Assembly (NCBI GenBank): GCA_020633315.1
Contig: JACKDV010000011.1
Location: forward strand, 196,079-260,078
Direction of reading: 5' to 3'
Length of the DNA: 64,000 nt
DNA from: Myxococcales bacterium
GTDB lineage: Bacteria; Myxococcota_A; Polyangia; Nannocystales; Nannocystaceae
This document shows positions 35,280 to 43,505 of this stretch, piece by piece. A program made the translations under genes and the position numbers. The notes below the pieces were generated by a model. That model saw only the letters and a program-made list of their open reading frames with translations, ran no database searches and was not told where the DNA came from. The first letter of the stretch is position 1. The number at the start of each line of letters is the position of its first letter.

Positions 35280-36062
35280 TCAGTCCATCACGAAGCCGCC
35301 GTCGACGTTGATCGCCTGACCGGTGATCCCGCGAGCCTCGTGCGACATGAGGAACACGCAGGTCGCCGCCATCTCCTCGGCGGTCATGATCCGCCCCTGC
35401 GGGTTCTCGGCGATGATCCCCGCGAGGTACTCGTCGGCCGTCTTGCCGAACATCTGCGCCCGCTTGGCCATCGACTCGCGCACCATCTCGGTGTCCACGT
35501 GCCAGGGGCAGACCGCGTTGACGGTGATGCCGAGCTTGGCCACCTCGAGCGCCACCGACTTGGTGAAGCCGATCATCGCCGCCTTGGAGGAGGCATAGGC
35601 CGAGTTGTAGGCCGCCCCCACCTTCGCCGAGACCGAGGACACGTTGATGATCCGCCCGGACTTCTGGCGGATGAGCCGGCGCAGCACCTGCTGGGTGAGG
35701 CGGACCACCGAGAACAGGTTCACCTCGTACAGCTCGTGCCACTTGTCGTCCTTGGACATCACGAGGTTGGCCACGTAGTTCATGGCCGCGTTGTTCACCA
35801 GCACGTCCACGCGGCCGTGCTCGGCGATCGTGGCGTCGACCACCGCCTTGGCGGCCTCGGGCCGGGCCAGGTCGCAGGCGTGCACCAGGGCCCGTCCGCC
35901 GGCCTCGCGGATCTCGGCCGCGACCGCCTGCAGCTGGGCCTCGGTGCGCGAGACCAGCACCACCGCGGCCCCGGCCCGCGCCGAGGCGATGGCGACCGCC
36001 TTGCCGATGCCCCGCCCTGCTCCCGTGACGATGACCACCTGACCCCGAAGCTCGACCTGCAT
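35280..36062 (-). CDS. Short-chain dehydrogenase/reductase
   Basis: A 260-residue classical SDR. Seen are the cofactor loop VTGAGRGIGKA near residue 13, NNAA (about 91-94), the catalytic triad with INVSSVS and YASSK, and a C-terminal NVDGGFV. SDRs of this shape reduce 3-ketoacyl groups or oxidise alcohols with NAD(P). It is the first gene of the eight-gene minus-strand run, begins six bases before the hydrolase frame starts, and has a purine-rich Shine-Dalgarno (AGGAAGGGA) before its ATG. Longer upstream starts would add residues that precede the conserved fold and look like non-coding sequence. The substrate is unknown; a ketoacyl intermediate bound to the operon's ACP is one possibility. 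Confidence 0.85.
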   Translation of the reverse strand: MQVELRGQVVIVTGAGRGIGKAVAIASARAGAAVVLVSRTEAQLQAVAAEIREAGGRALVHACDLARPEAAKAVVDATIAEHGRVDVLVNNAAMNYVANLVMSKDDKWHELYEVNLFSVVRLTQQVLRRLIRQKSGRIINVSSVSAKVGAAYNSAYASSKAAMIGFTKSVALEVAKLGITVNAVCPWHVDTEMVRESMAKRAQMFGKTADEYLAGIIAENPQGRIMTAEEMAATCVFLMSHEARGITGQAINVDGGFVMD

Positions 36063-36366
36063 GTGCGTCCCTTCCTGGCTCGAGCCCGGTCCCGGTGGGG
36101 GCACCGACCGAGGCCCGGCCTGAGCCCGGGACTCTTGCATGGTTGCTCGACCGATGGGTGCGACGAGACGGTGACGGGGGGCGGTCGCGACCGTCCCGCA
36201 CACCCCTGCCTCGTGAGCCACCTCAACCGTCACCAAGCCGCCACCAAGCGCCATCGCGGAACGTCGGCCCGTCCCGCCGCACCGTCCGCTCGGTCCCGCC
36301 CCCTCGCGCCAGCCGTGCACGATCCAGGTGACGACCGGAGCGGCCGAGCCTAGAGTGCCGCGTCCC
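36063..36366. other. Divergent intergenic region with palindrome
   Basis: This 304-bp gap separates the SDR-led operon from the lysine aminotransferase gene. It holds the perfect 12-bp palindrome CGGTCGCGACCG at 36182-36193, a possible operator, and the aminotransferase -10 at 36351. I see no gene or RNA in it. Confidence 0.4.
36351..36356 (+). promoter_or_regulatory. -10-like hexamer of lysine aminotransferase gene
   Basis: TAGAGT lies ten bases before the ATG, with GTGACG 16 bp further upstream as a plausible -35. Confidence 0.45.
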
Positions 36367-37710
36367 ATGGCCGACCACCCGCTCTACCAGACCGCGCCCG
36401 CCGACGTCCACGAGGTCCTCCGCCGCTGGATCCTCACCGACGGCTTCTCCTTCGTGTACGACGCGGATCGGAGCCACGACGCGTTCATCGTGGATGCGAT
36501 CACGGGCGACGAGTACCTCGACATGTTCTCGTTCTTCGCGAGCATGCCGATCGGCCACAACCACCCCGGCCTGCGCGACCCGGCGTTCCTCGAGCGGCTC
36601 CAGCGGGCGGCGATCGTCAAGCCCTCCAATTCCGACCTCTACACCCCGGCGATGGCCGACTTCGTGCTGGCGATGGGACGCACGATGCCCGAGCCCTTCG
36701 CCCACATGTTCTTCATCGAGGGCGGCGCGCTGGCGGTGGAGAACGCCCTCAAGGTCGCGTTCGACTGGAAGGTCCGCAAGAACATCGCCAAGGGGCTCAT
36801 CCCGGCCGAGGGCGACCAGCAGCTCGGCACCAAGGTCATCCACTTCCGCACCGCGTTCCACGGGCGCTCGGGCTACACCCTGTCGCTCACCAACGGCTTC
36901 TCGGTGGAGAAGACCTACTACTTCCCCAAGTTCCCGTGGCCGCGGGTGTCCACGCCGGCGCTGCGCTTTCCCGCCGACGAGCACAACCTCGCCGCGACCG
37001 TGGCCGCCGAGGCGCTGAGCCTCTCGGAGATCCGCAAGGCCTTCGCCGACGAGCCCAACGAGATCGCGGCGATCATCATCGAGACGATCCAGGGCGAGGG
37101 CGGCGACAACCACTTCCGCCCCGAGTTCTTCCGCGCGCTGCGGCAGCTGTGCGACGACAACGAGGCCATGCTGATCTTCGACGAGATCCAGTGCGGCATG
37201 GGCATGACCGGCAAGTGGTGGGCCTTCGAGCACTACGACGTGCACCCCGACCTGTTCTCCTTCGGCAAGAAGGCCCAGGTCTGCGGGATCGCCTCCACCG
37301 AGCGGGCCAACGAGGTGGACTCCTGCTTCAAGGTGAGCAGCCGGATCAACTCCACCTGGGGCGGCAACCTGGTCGACATGGTCCGCTGCACCCGCTACGT
37401 GGAGATCATCGAGCAGGAGCGGCTGCTCGCCAACGCCGCCGAGGTGGGCGCCCACCTGCTGCAGCGCCTGCTCGAGCTGCAAGACACCTACCCGATGGTG
37501 AGCAACGCCCGTGGCCGCGGCTTGATGTGCGCCTTCGACCTGCAGGACACCGCCCAGCGCGCCCGTGCCCGCCAGCTCATCGGGGACCAGAAGGTGCTGA
37601 TCCTGCCCGCCGGCTCCCAGAGCCTGCGCTTCCGGCCCGTCCTCGACGTGACCAAGGATCACATCGATCTGGCGATCTCGCGGATCAAGCTGGCCCTCGA
37701 CCAGCTCTAG
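36367..37710 (+). CDS. lat: L-lysine 6-aminotransferase
   Basis: A 447-residue class III PLP aminotransferase. It resembles lysine epsilon-aminotransferases in its opening (VHEVLRRWILTDGFSFVYD), MFSFFASMPIGHNHP, FFIEGGALAVENALK, IQGEGGDNHFRPEFF, LIFDEIQCGMGMTGKWWAFE and SFGKKAQVCG, where the first lysine is the likely PLP site. The enzyme converts L-lysine and 2-oxoglutarate to 2-aminoadipate 6-semialdehyde, which cyclises to piperideine-6-carboxylate. The gene faces away from the GH3/UbiD operon across a 304-bp gap, so it may feed that pathway or serve lysine breakdown. No saccharopine or aminoadipate genes are nearby. Confidence 0.9.
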   Translation: MADHPLYQTAPADVHEVLRRWILTDGFSFVYDADRSHDAFIVDAITGDEYLDMFSFFASMPIGHNHPGLRDPAFLERLQRAAIVKPSNSDLYTPAMADFVLAMGRTMPEPFAHMFFIEGGALAVENALKVAFDWKVRKNIAKGLIPAEGDQQLGTKVIHFRTAFHGRSGYTLSLTNGFSVEKTYYFPKFPWPRVSTPALRFPADEHNLAATVAAEALSLSEIRKAFADEPNEIAAIIIETIQGEGGDNHFRPEFFRALRQLCDDNEAMLIFDEIQCGMGMTGKWWAFEHYDVHPDLFSFGKKAQVCGIASTERANEVDSCFKVSSRINSTWGGNLVDMVRCTRYVEIIEQERLLANAAEVGAHLLQRLLELQDTYPMVSNARGRGLMCAFDLQDTAQRARARQLIGDQKVLILPAGSQSLRFRPVLDVTKDHIDLAISRIKLALDQL

Positions 37711-37732
37711 CCGACACCGCCGCGAGTCGCGG

Positions 37733-37738
37733 TAGGAT
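37733..37738 (+). promoter_or_regulatory. -10-like hexamer before flippase gene
   Basis: TAGGAT lies 23 bases before the ATG in the 51-bp gap after the aminotransferase gene, so the flippase may have its own promoter as well as read-through. Confidence 0.3.
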
Positions 37739-37761
37739 GCCCCCGGACCGGCCGTCGCCCC

Positions 37762-39711
37762 ATGACCGCGATCAACATCAAGACCCTGGGGCGTAGCTCG
37801 CTGACCGGAGGGGTCGCGCAGCTGTGGCGCATCCTCTCGCGCTTCATCCTCACCCCCGTCATCATCGCCCAGATCGGGATGGACGGCTACGGGGTGTGGA
37901 CGCTGGTGTTCAGCGTCGCCGCCTACGTGGAGATGACCAACGTCAGCCTCGGGCTGGCCTACACCAAGTTCACCGCCGAGTGCGTCCGGCACCGCCGCTA
38001 CGACGAGCTCACCCACATCATCGGCTCGGGCATGAGCGTGGTGGGCTCGGTGGCGGTGGTGGGCCTGCTGCTGGCCTGGCTGTTCGGCGAGCCCCTGCTC
38101 GAGGCGCTCAACGTGCCGCCGCACATGGTCGGCGACGCGGCGATCGCCCTGCTCATCGTCACCGGCATGCTGCTGCTGCGCATGACGGTGGGCTGCACCC
38201 TGGAGATCCTCGCGGGCCTGCAGCGCATCGACCTCACCTACCGGCTCTACGTGCTGGCCTCGATCGTCGACTTCGCGGTCACCCTGCCCCTGCTGCTGAT
38301 GGGCTGGGGCCTGGTGGGGCTGGCCGTGGGCCACGCGGTGGGTCAGATCACGATCAACATCGCCGCCTACTCGATGGTGCGGCAGCGCCTGCCCGAGGTC
38401 CGCATCTCGCCGCGCTACGTCTCGCGCGACGGCATCCGCAAGATCGTCTCGGTGGGCGGACGCTTCCAGCTGCTGTCGGTGGTCAACACCGTGGTGATGC
38501 AGGGCGCCAAGATGTTCATCTCGTGGCTGGTGGGCGTGGAGTGGGTGGGCATCTACGAGCTCGCCGACAAGCTCATCAAGCTCGGGCGCACCGCCTCGGA
38601 GGCGGTCATCGCCCCGCTGATGCCCGCCTTCGCCAGCCTGCAGGCGGGCGGCGATCAGCTCCGCGAGCGCCTGCTGTTCCTCAAAGGCTCCAAGGCCAAC
38701 GTGCTGCTGGGCGGGGTCTCCTTCGCCTTCCTCGGGCTGTTCGCCACCCCCATCCTGCACCTGTGGACCGGCGAGACGGTGCCCGCCGCCGCGTGGACCC
38801 TCAAGGTGCTGGCCTTCAGCGAGGTGGCGCTGCTGCTCACCTCCATCGTGTCGTCGAGCCTGCGCGCCCAGGGGCGGGTGCGGCTCGAGTTCACCTTCGC
38901 GATGCTCTCGACCGGGATGTTCCTGGCGCTGCTGGTCCCGCTGGGCACCAGCTTCGGCTACGAGGGCCTCATCGTGGCGCGGCTGGTGGCGCAGGTGCTG
39001 GGCGCGGTGTGGTACCTGCGGGCGTTCTTCCGCTTCTCGGGGCTGTCGTGGGGCGAGTACCTGCGGGGCACTCGGATCCCGCGGCTGGCGGTGCTGCTGG
39101 CCGCGATCGGAGCCACGCTGCTGGGCCTGCACGCGCTGTTGCCCCCGCTGTCGCCCCCCGGGCTGTCGCCGCGCTGGCAGGCGGTGGTGGAGGTCGCGGT
39201 GTGGAGCGTGCCCTACCTGGTGCTCACCGGCCTGGCGGTGTGGAAGGCCTACCTCGACGACGCCGACCGCGAGCAGATCTCGGTGCTGGGCACCGCGGTG
39301 TGGGGCCGCCTGCGGGGGCGCCATCGCGACGTGCCCCCCGACGTGCTGGTGGTGACCGAGGCGGGCCCGGGCTCCGCCACCGCGCTCATCGAGGCCGCCG
39401 CGGGGCTGGGGCGCGTGGCCTCCTCGGGGGTCGCCGACGGGGCCGCGTTCCTGCAGACCGGGGTCCCGCTGCGGCTCGTCCTCGTCATCCTGCCCGCGGA
39501 CGGCGATCCCAAGAGCTTCTGGTCGTGGCTCGACCAATTCCGCCCCGACCTGATGGGCAAGCTGGCCTTCGTGGGTGGCTCGGACGACGACCCCTTCTTT
39601 GAGGAGCTGGGCGTGCGCCGCTACGCGACCACTCCCCACGGAGAGACGCTCCTGGCCGACTGGGGCGCCGATTCGGCCTCGCCGGCCGCGTCGGACGATG
39701 ACCCGAGCTGA
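37762..39711 (+). CDS. Polysaccharide flippase-like MOP exporter with receiver-like tail
   Basis: A 649-residue membrane protein. Residues ~10-500 contain about 12-14 hydrophobic helices in the Wzx/MOP flippase pattern (GGVAQLWRILSRFILTPVII, YGVWTLVFSVAAYVE, GLVGLAVGHAVGQI). The C-terminal ~110 residues are soluble. They resemble a response-regulator receiver (PDVLVVTEAGPGSATALIEA, LVLVILPADGDPKSF, FRPDLMGKLAFVGGSDDD) but lack the acidic pair and the phosphoacceptor Asp. A flippase fused to a pseudo-receiver is unusual. It lies 51 bp after lat on the same strand and could export a lipid-linked or peptide product of the neighbouring cluster. The membrane part is firm; the tail assignment is tentative. 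Confidence 0.75.
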   Translation: MTAINIKTLGRSSLTGGVAQLWRILSRFILTPVIIAQIGMDGYGVWTLVFSVAAYVEMTNVSLGLAYTKFTAECVRHRRYDELTHIIGSGMSVVGSVAVVGLLLAWLFGEPLLEALNVPPHMVGDAAIALLIVTGMLLLRMTVGCTLEILAGLQRIDLTYRLYVLASIVDFAVTLPLLLMGWGLVGLAVGHAVGQITINIAAYSMVRQRLPEVRISPRYVSRDGIRKIVSVGGRFQLLSVVNTVVMQGAKMFISWLVGVEWVGIYELADKLIKLGRTASEAVIAPLMPAFASLQAGGDQLRERLLFLKGSKANVLLGGVSFAFLGLFATPILHLWTGETVPAAAWTLKVLAFSEVALLLTSIVSSSLRAQGRVRLEFTFAMLSTGMFLALLVPLGTSFGYEGLIVARLVAQVLGAVWYLRAFFRFSGLSWGEYLRGTRIPRLAVLLAAIGATLLGLHALLPPLSPPGLSPRWQAVVEVAVWSVPYLVLTGLAVWKAYLDDADREQISVLGTAVWGRLRGRHRDVPPDVLVVTEAGPGSATALIEAAAGLGRVASSGVADGAAFLQTGVPLRLVLVILPADGDPKSFWSWLDQFRPDLMGKLAFVGGSDDDPFFEELGVRRYATTPHGETLLADWGADSASPAASDDDPS

Positions 39712-39874
39712 GCTCGTCGGCCCGCTCCGCCAAGCGCAACTTGCGCAAGGAAGCTGCACCTGGGACCTCCTACGTTCGCTCGGCTACCGCGAAGGCGGGG
39801 TCGTCGGCGTATCATCGGCCGCCGTCGCCGAATCCCGGCGGCGAGACGAGCTACCTGGATTGCGAGCCTACGGC

Positions 39875-41551
39875 ATGGACACGATCGATCGACGCTACTT
39901 GGTGACCACCGGTCTGGCCCTGGGGATGATGCTCGGCGCCGGCTGCCCCGGCGACGACTCCCCTTCGATGGAGACCGACATGGGCACCACCGGACCGAGC
40001 CTCTGCGCGGGCAGCCAGATCACCTGCCCCGATGGCACCTGCCAGGTGCCGGCCCCGGGAGCGTGCTGCGGTCATGGTGGGTTGTGCGAGAGCGACGACA
40101 CCGACGTCGATCCGACCAACCCCACCAACCCGACCACCACCAACCCCACCAACCCCACGACCGATCCCACGCTCACCGATCCCACCTTCACCGACACGAC
40201 CGATCCAACCAATCCCACCATCACCACGCTCTCCGATCCCACCTTCACGACGAGCTCGACCACCGACGGCAGCAGCAGCTCCGACGAGGGGAGCAGCAGT
40301 AGCAGCAGCGGCACGATCCCGCTGGGCTGCTACGACCCGCTCATCTACCCCTACGACGGTGCGCTGTGTGGCCCCGCGGCCGCGCCTTGCGTGGTGCAGG
40401 CGACCGAGACGGTGGTGGCCGCTCCGGCTCCGCGCGCGGGCACGCCCTCGCTCGCGGTCGACGAAGACTGTGCACCCTCGGTGCTGCTCGCCAACAGCAG
40501 CGGCGGCTCCAACGGCTTCTTCGCCCAGCGTCTGGCCGCAGACACCTGGGACGTGCAGGCGACCCCCTTCCCCATGGTGCAGGGCGGCCTCGACTTCGAC
40601 CCGCTCACGGGCTTCTGGCACGCGATGGTCTACGAGGGCACCTTCGACATCTCGGCGCGCACCAACGACGGGGTGTGGGACGCCGGCGATCCGCTGGCGG
40701 GCAGCCACTCGCTGTCGACCAAGGCCTTCGCCGCCACCGGCGATCCCAGCCTGCACGGCGTGCTGTTCGAGCCCGGCGTGGGCTTCCGCGACACGCGGTG
40801 GGACGGAGGCTGGATGGTGTCTCCGCCCTCGGGGAGCCCCAGCGACCTCAGTGCCTCGCTGGCCGTGGCCGGCGACGGCACCCACCACTACAGCTACTGG
40901 CACCAGGGCGGCATGGAGCCCGAGCTGCGCTGGCAGACCTCGGCCGGCGACCTCGAGCTCGTCGCGCTCTACGGCGGGATGGCCGTCTCGCCCAGCCTCG
41001 CCCAGGAGATCACCCTCACCTCGCCCATGGGCACCGACGTGCCCCACCTGCTCGCGGCCACCGAGACCGGCGTGGGCGGTCGGGTGCAGGTGGTCTACCT
41101 GCGCCGCGACGCCATGAGCATGTGGACCAGCGACGTGGTCGCCTCCGAGGATCCCACCGGCGAGACCACCTGCGACGTGCTGCCCCTGGGTCCGGGCGAG
41201 CTGTGCACCCTGGACCGAACCACCTATCGCCCGCTCGCCATCGTCTCCAGCGTGGGCGGAGACGTTCGCTGGTTCTACAGCGAGACCCACGAGCTGGTGG
41301 ACTACGCCTCGGACTGCACGCCCGGCTGCGACTGGGTGCCGCTGGCCGACATGAGCACCTACACCACCTTCATGGGCTTCCTCGAAGGGGGCGTGCCCAC
41401 CGACGTAGCGATCCTCCCCGACACCCGCCTGGTGCGGGCCAACGCCGAGGTGGACGGGACCGGGGCGATCCACCTCATCGCCTACGCGGAGGAGATTCCC
41501 GACGCGATGGGCACCGACCTGACCGTGGAGTACTTCCGCCTCGAGCCGTAG
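39875..41551 (+). CDS. Surface lipoprotein with Thr/Pro/Asn/Ser-rich linker
   Basis: A 558-residue secreted lipoprotein. The signal LVTTGLALGMMLGAGC ends at lipobox Cys24. A Cys-rich segment (SQITCPDGTCQVPAPGACC, about 48-66) resembles small disulphide modules. Residues ~79-146 are a low-complexity DPTNPT / TTSSTT / poly-Ser linker typical of Nannocystis-group surface proteins. The remaining ~400 residues look like a beta-propeller-like domain with repeated short strands (FDPLTGFWHAMVYEGTFD, SASLAVAGDGTHHYSYW) and several Cys pairs. It is probably exposed at the cell surface; ligand unknown. A TATCAT hexamer at 39810 is 59 bp upstream. ATG 39875 gives the signal peptide; TTG 39860 is an alternative. 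Confidence 0.75.
   Translation: MDTIDRRYLVTTGLALGMMLGAGCPGDDSPSMETDMGTTGPSLCAGSQITCPDGTCQVPAPGACCGHGGLCESDDTDVDPTNPTNPTTTNPTNPTTDPTLTDPTFTDTTDPTNPTITTLSDPTFTTSSTTDGSSSSDEGSSSSSSGTIPLGCYDPLIYPYDGALCGPAAAPCVVQATETVVAAPAPRAGTPSLAVDEDCAPSVLLANSSGGSNGFFAQRLAADTWDVQATPFPMVQGGLDFDPLTGFWHAMVYEGTFDISARTNDGVWDAGDPLAGSHSLSTKAFAATGDPSLHGVLFEPGVGFRDTRWDGGWMVSPPSGSPSDLSASLAVAGDGTHHYSYWHQGGMEPELRWQTSAGDLELVALYGGMAVSPSLAQEITLTSPMGTDVPHLLAATETGVGGRVQVVYLRRDAMSMWTSDVVASEDPTGETTCDVLPLGPGELCTLDRTTYRPLAIVSSVGGDVRWFYSETHELVDYASDCTPGCDWVPLADMSTYTTFMGFLEGGVPTDVAILPDTRLVRANAEVDGTGAIHLIAYAEEIPDAMGTDLTVEYFRLEP
40109..40312. repeat. Low-complexity linker-coding region
   Basis: Degenerate short repeats of (gat/aac)-ccc/ccg-acc type encode Asp/Asn-Pro-Thr triplets, followed by a run of agc serine codons. 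The repeat lies inside the surface lipoprotein gene. Confidence 0.8.
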
Positions 41552-41654
41552 CCCGAGCCGGGCCAGAGCTGAATCGAGACCTGCCTGGTCATCGACCTGC
41601 CACGCTCGACGATCTCCTCGTCAGCCATGATGTCGGCCCGGCCTCCCTGCACGC

Positions 41655-43463
41655 TCAAGTTGCTTCGGTCACCGGGCGTACCACCCCGTAGCCGTGCGCC
41701 CGGACGTGGTTGATGTGCAGGCCCTCGCAGCTGGAGTCGTGGATGCACGGCTTGCACCGCAGCGACTTGGTCATGAAGCGGTCCAGCACGTAGCGGCGGG
41801 CGTAGCGGAAGATCTCGAGGCGACCGTCGTCGTCGAGCATCGCGGCGTCGAGGGTGGGCGGCGGGACGCGGGGCGGACGGCCCAGGATGCAGGCGGGCAC
41901 GCCCTCGACGGGCACGGGGTGACGGAAGGCGGCGAAGAAGGCGGGGAGGTCCACGTCGCGCTCGGCGGACTCGGTGAGGCGCTCGTGGGTGGGCTGCACC
42001 AGCGCCAGCCGAGCGGGCACGGGGTCGAGCGCGCGCAGCCAGGCCTCGGTGGCGGTGCTCAGCTCCACCCGGACCTCGAAGCTCGCGTCGAGCTCGAGCA
42101 GCGCCTCCGCGGTGGCCACCTCGGCCACGCGACAGGCGACGAGCTCGCGCCCCCGCAGCCGACCGTCGCCCTCGAGCGCCGCCGCGAGCCCGGCGTAGTC
42201 CCGGAGCTGCAGCTCGAGCCGCGACGGGCCGGGCAGCCGCTCCACCACCTCGCCGACCGCCGCGAGCTCGGGCCCCACCACCCACAGCGTGTGCGCCCCG
42301 GCGGCCTCCACCAGCTCGGGCAGCGGGCGATACACCGGCCGCGTCGGTCGCAGCAGCGGCAGCCGCTTGCGCCCCGCGGCGGATTCCTCCCGTGGGAGCA
42401 CCACCGCGGCCGCGGCCGCCTCGGCCTCCACCTGGTTGCGGCTCTCCGAGCGCTTCTTGGAGGCCGGATCGCCCCCGTACACCACCGGGGCCTCCGCGCT
42501 GGTGTCCACCCGCACGCGCCGAAAGCCCCGGGTGGCCAGGCGCTGCCGCACCTCGTCGAGGGTGTCGCACAGGGGCTCGAGGTAGCAGTGACGGCAGCGG
42601 TCGGGGCTCCGGCAGTCCAGCGGCACGCCCTCGTCGAGCAGCAGGGCGTACTCCTCCTTGCGACCGCGCACCTCGTCGCCGAGCTTGTAGGGATCCTGGA
42701 TGAGGTCCTCGAAGCCCTCGAGGTGCTGCGGCGGGAAGCGGTTGAGCCACACGTGCATGTCGGGCTTGCGCGACCACGCGAAGGCCTCGAGCAGGTAGGG
42801 GCGCATCGCCTCCAGATCGTAGAAGAGGGTCTCCTTGCCCTCGGTGTAGGCCCGCCCGAAGGGGATCACGTGCAGCAGGTCGAACTCCCGCACCCCCTCG
42901 GCGGTGAAGCGCTCGAGGATGCCCGGCAGGTCCTTGACGTTGCCCCGGCTCACGCACACGTCGATGTTGACGATGGGGCGGCCGTCGGCGAGGGCGTTGC
43001 GCAGGCCCTGCAGCTCCTGCTCGAAGGCGCCGCGGGTGCCCACCAGCGCGTCGTGGATCCGTGGGTTGCTGCCGTGGATCGAGAAGGTGATCTCGCTCAG
43101 GCCCGCGTCGAGGCAGCGGCGCAGGAATTCGGGGTAGGCGAACATCCGGCCGTTGGTGACGGTCTGGATCTTGGCGTAGCCCGCGGCCCGCCCCAGGCGG
43201 ATGAAGGCGACATAGTCGGGGTGGATGGTGGGCTCGCCCCCCGAGAGGATGAGGCGCGTGGCGCCCTTGGCCCGCCCGTCGAGGATCTGCGCCTTGATCG
43301 CCTCGCGCTCGCGATCGCTGCCGTCGTGAGTGTGGGCGTCCAGGCAGAACACGCAGCGATCGTTGCAGCGATAGGTGAGCCGCACCCAGTTCCGCTTCTC
43401 GTGCGCCGCTTCCTCGTGCGCGGCGATCGTGGCCGCCCGCGGCGCTGCCTTGGAGCCGTCCAT
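41655..43463 (-). CDS. Radical SAM protein with two extra Cys clusters
   Basis: A 602-residue radical SAM enzyme. The [4Fe-4S] motif is RCNDRCVFC (Cys33, Cys37, Cys40), followed by LILSGGEPTIHPDY, TVTNGRMFAY and ITFSIHGSNPRIHD. Auxiliary Cys clusters appear at about residue 300 (CRSPDRCRHCYLEPLC) and near the C-terminus (CKPCIHDSSCEG), suggesting SPASM/twitch-type extra clusters. Between them lie ~250 residues I do not recognise. Its radical-SAM domain is clearly paralogous to the second radical-SAM core of the divergently encoded neighbour (shared GGEPT, TNGR, FSxHG, RIH). The ATG follows TATCGT by nine bases. Peptide or amino-acid modification is a reasonable guess because of the auxiliary clusters, but no substrate is identified. 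Confidence 0.8.
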   Translation of the reverse strand: MDGSKAAPRAATIAAHEEAAHEKRNWVRLTYRCNDRCVFCLDAHTHDGSDREREAIKAQILDGRAKGATRLILSGGEPTIHPDYVAFIRLGRAAGYAKIQTVTNGRMFAYPEFLRRCLDAGLSEITFSIHGSNPRIHDALVGTRGAFEQELQGLRNALADGRPIVNIDVCVSRGNVKDLPGILERFTAEGVREFDLLHVIPFGRAYTEGKETLFYDLEAMRPYLLEAFAWSRKPDMHVWLNRFPPQHLEGFEDLIQDPYKLGDEVRGRKEEYALLLDEGVPLDCRSPDRCRHCYLEPLCDTLDEVRQRLATRGFRRVRVDTSAEAPVVYGGDPASKKRSESRNQVEAEAAAAAVVLPREESAAGRKRLPLLRPTRPVYRPLPELVEAAGAHTLWVVGPELAAVGEVVERLPGPSRLELQLRDYAGLAAALEGDGRLRGRELVACRVAEVATAEALLELDASFEVRVELSTATEAWLRALDPVPARLALVQPTHERLTESAERDVDLPAFFAAFRHPVPVEGVPACILGRPPRVPPPTLDAAMLDDDGRLEIFRYARRYVLDRFMTKSLRCKPCIHDSSCEGLHINHVRAHGYGVVRPVTEAT

Positions 43464-43505
43464 CCGCCCCCAACGATAACAACGCCCGTGCTATCGTGGG
43501 CGACG
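43464..43505. promoter_or_regulatory. Compact divergent promoter of the radical-SAM pair
   Basis: Only 42 bp separate the two start codons. Identical TATCGT hexamers face outwards: minus strand at 43473-43478 (nine bases from the ATG) and plus strand at 43492-43497 (eight bases from the GTG). They leave 13 bp between them, so polymerases could hardly occupy both at once and the two genes are probably co-regulated. Confidence 0.6.

Noticed and set aside
41694..43505. Upstream extension of the twin radical-SAM frame
   Set aside because: It is antisense to the partner radical-SAM gene, and conserved sequence begins only at GTG 43506, just after a TATCGT hexamer.
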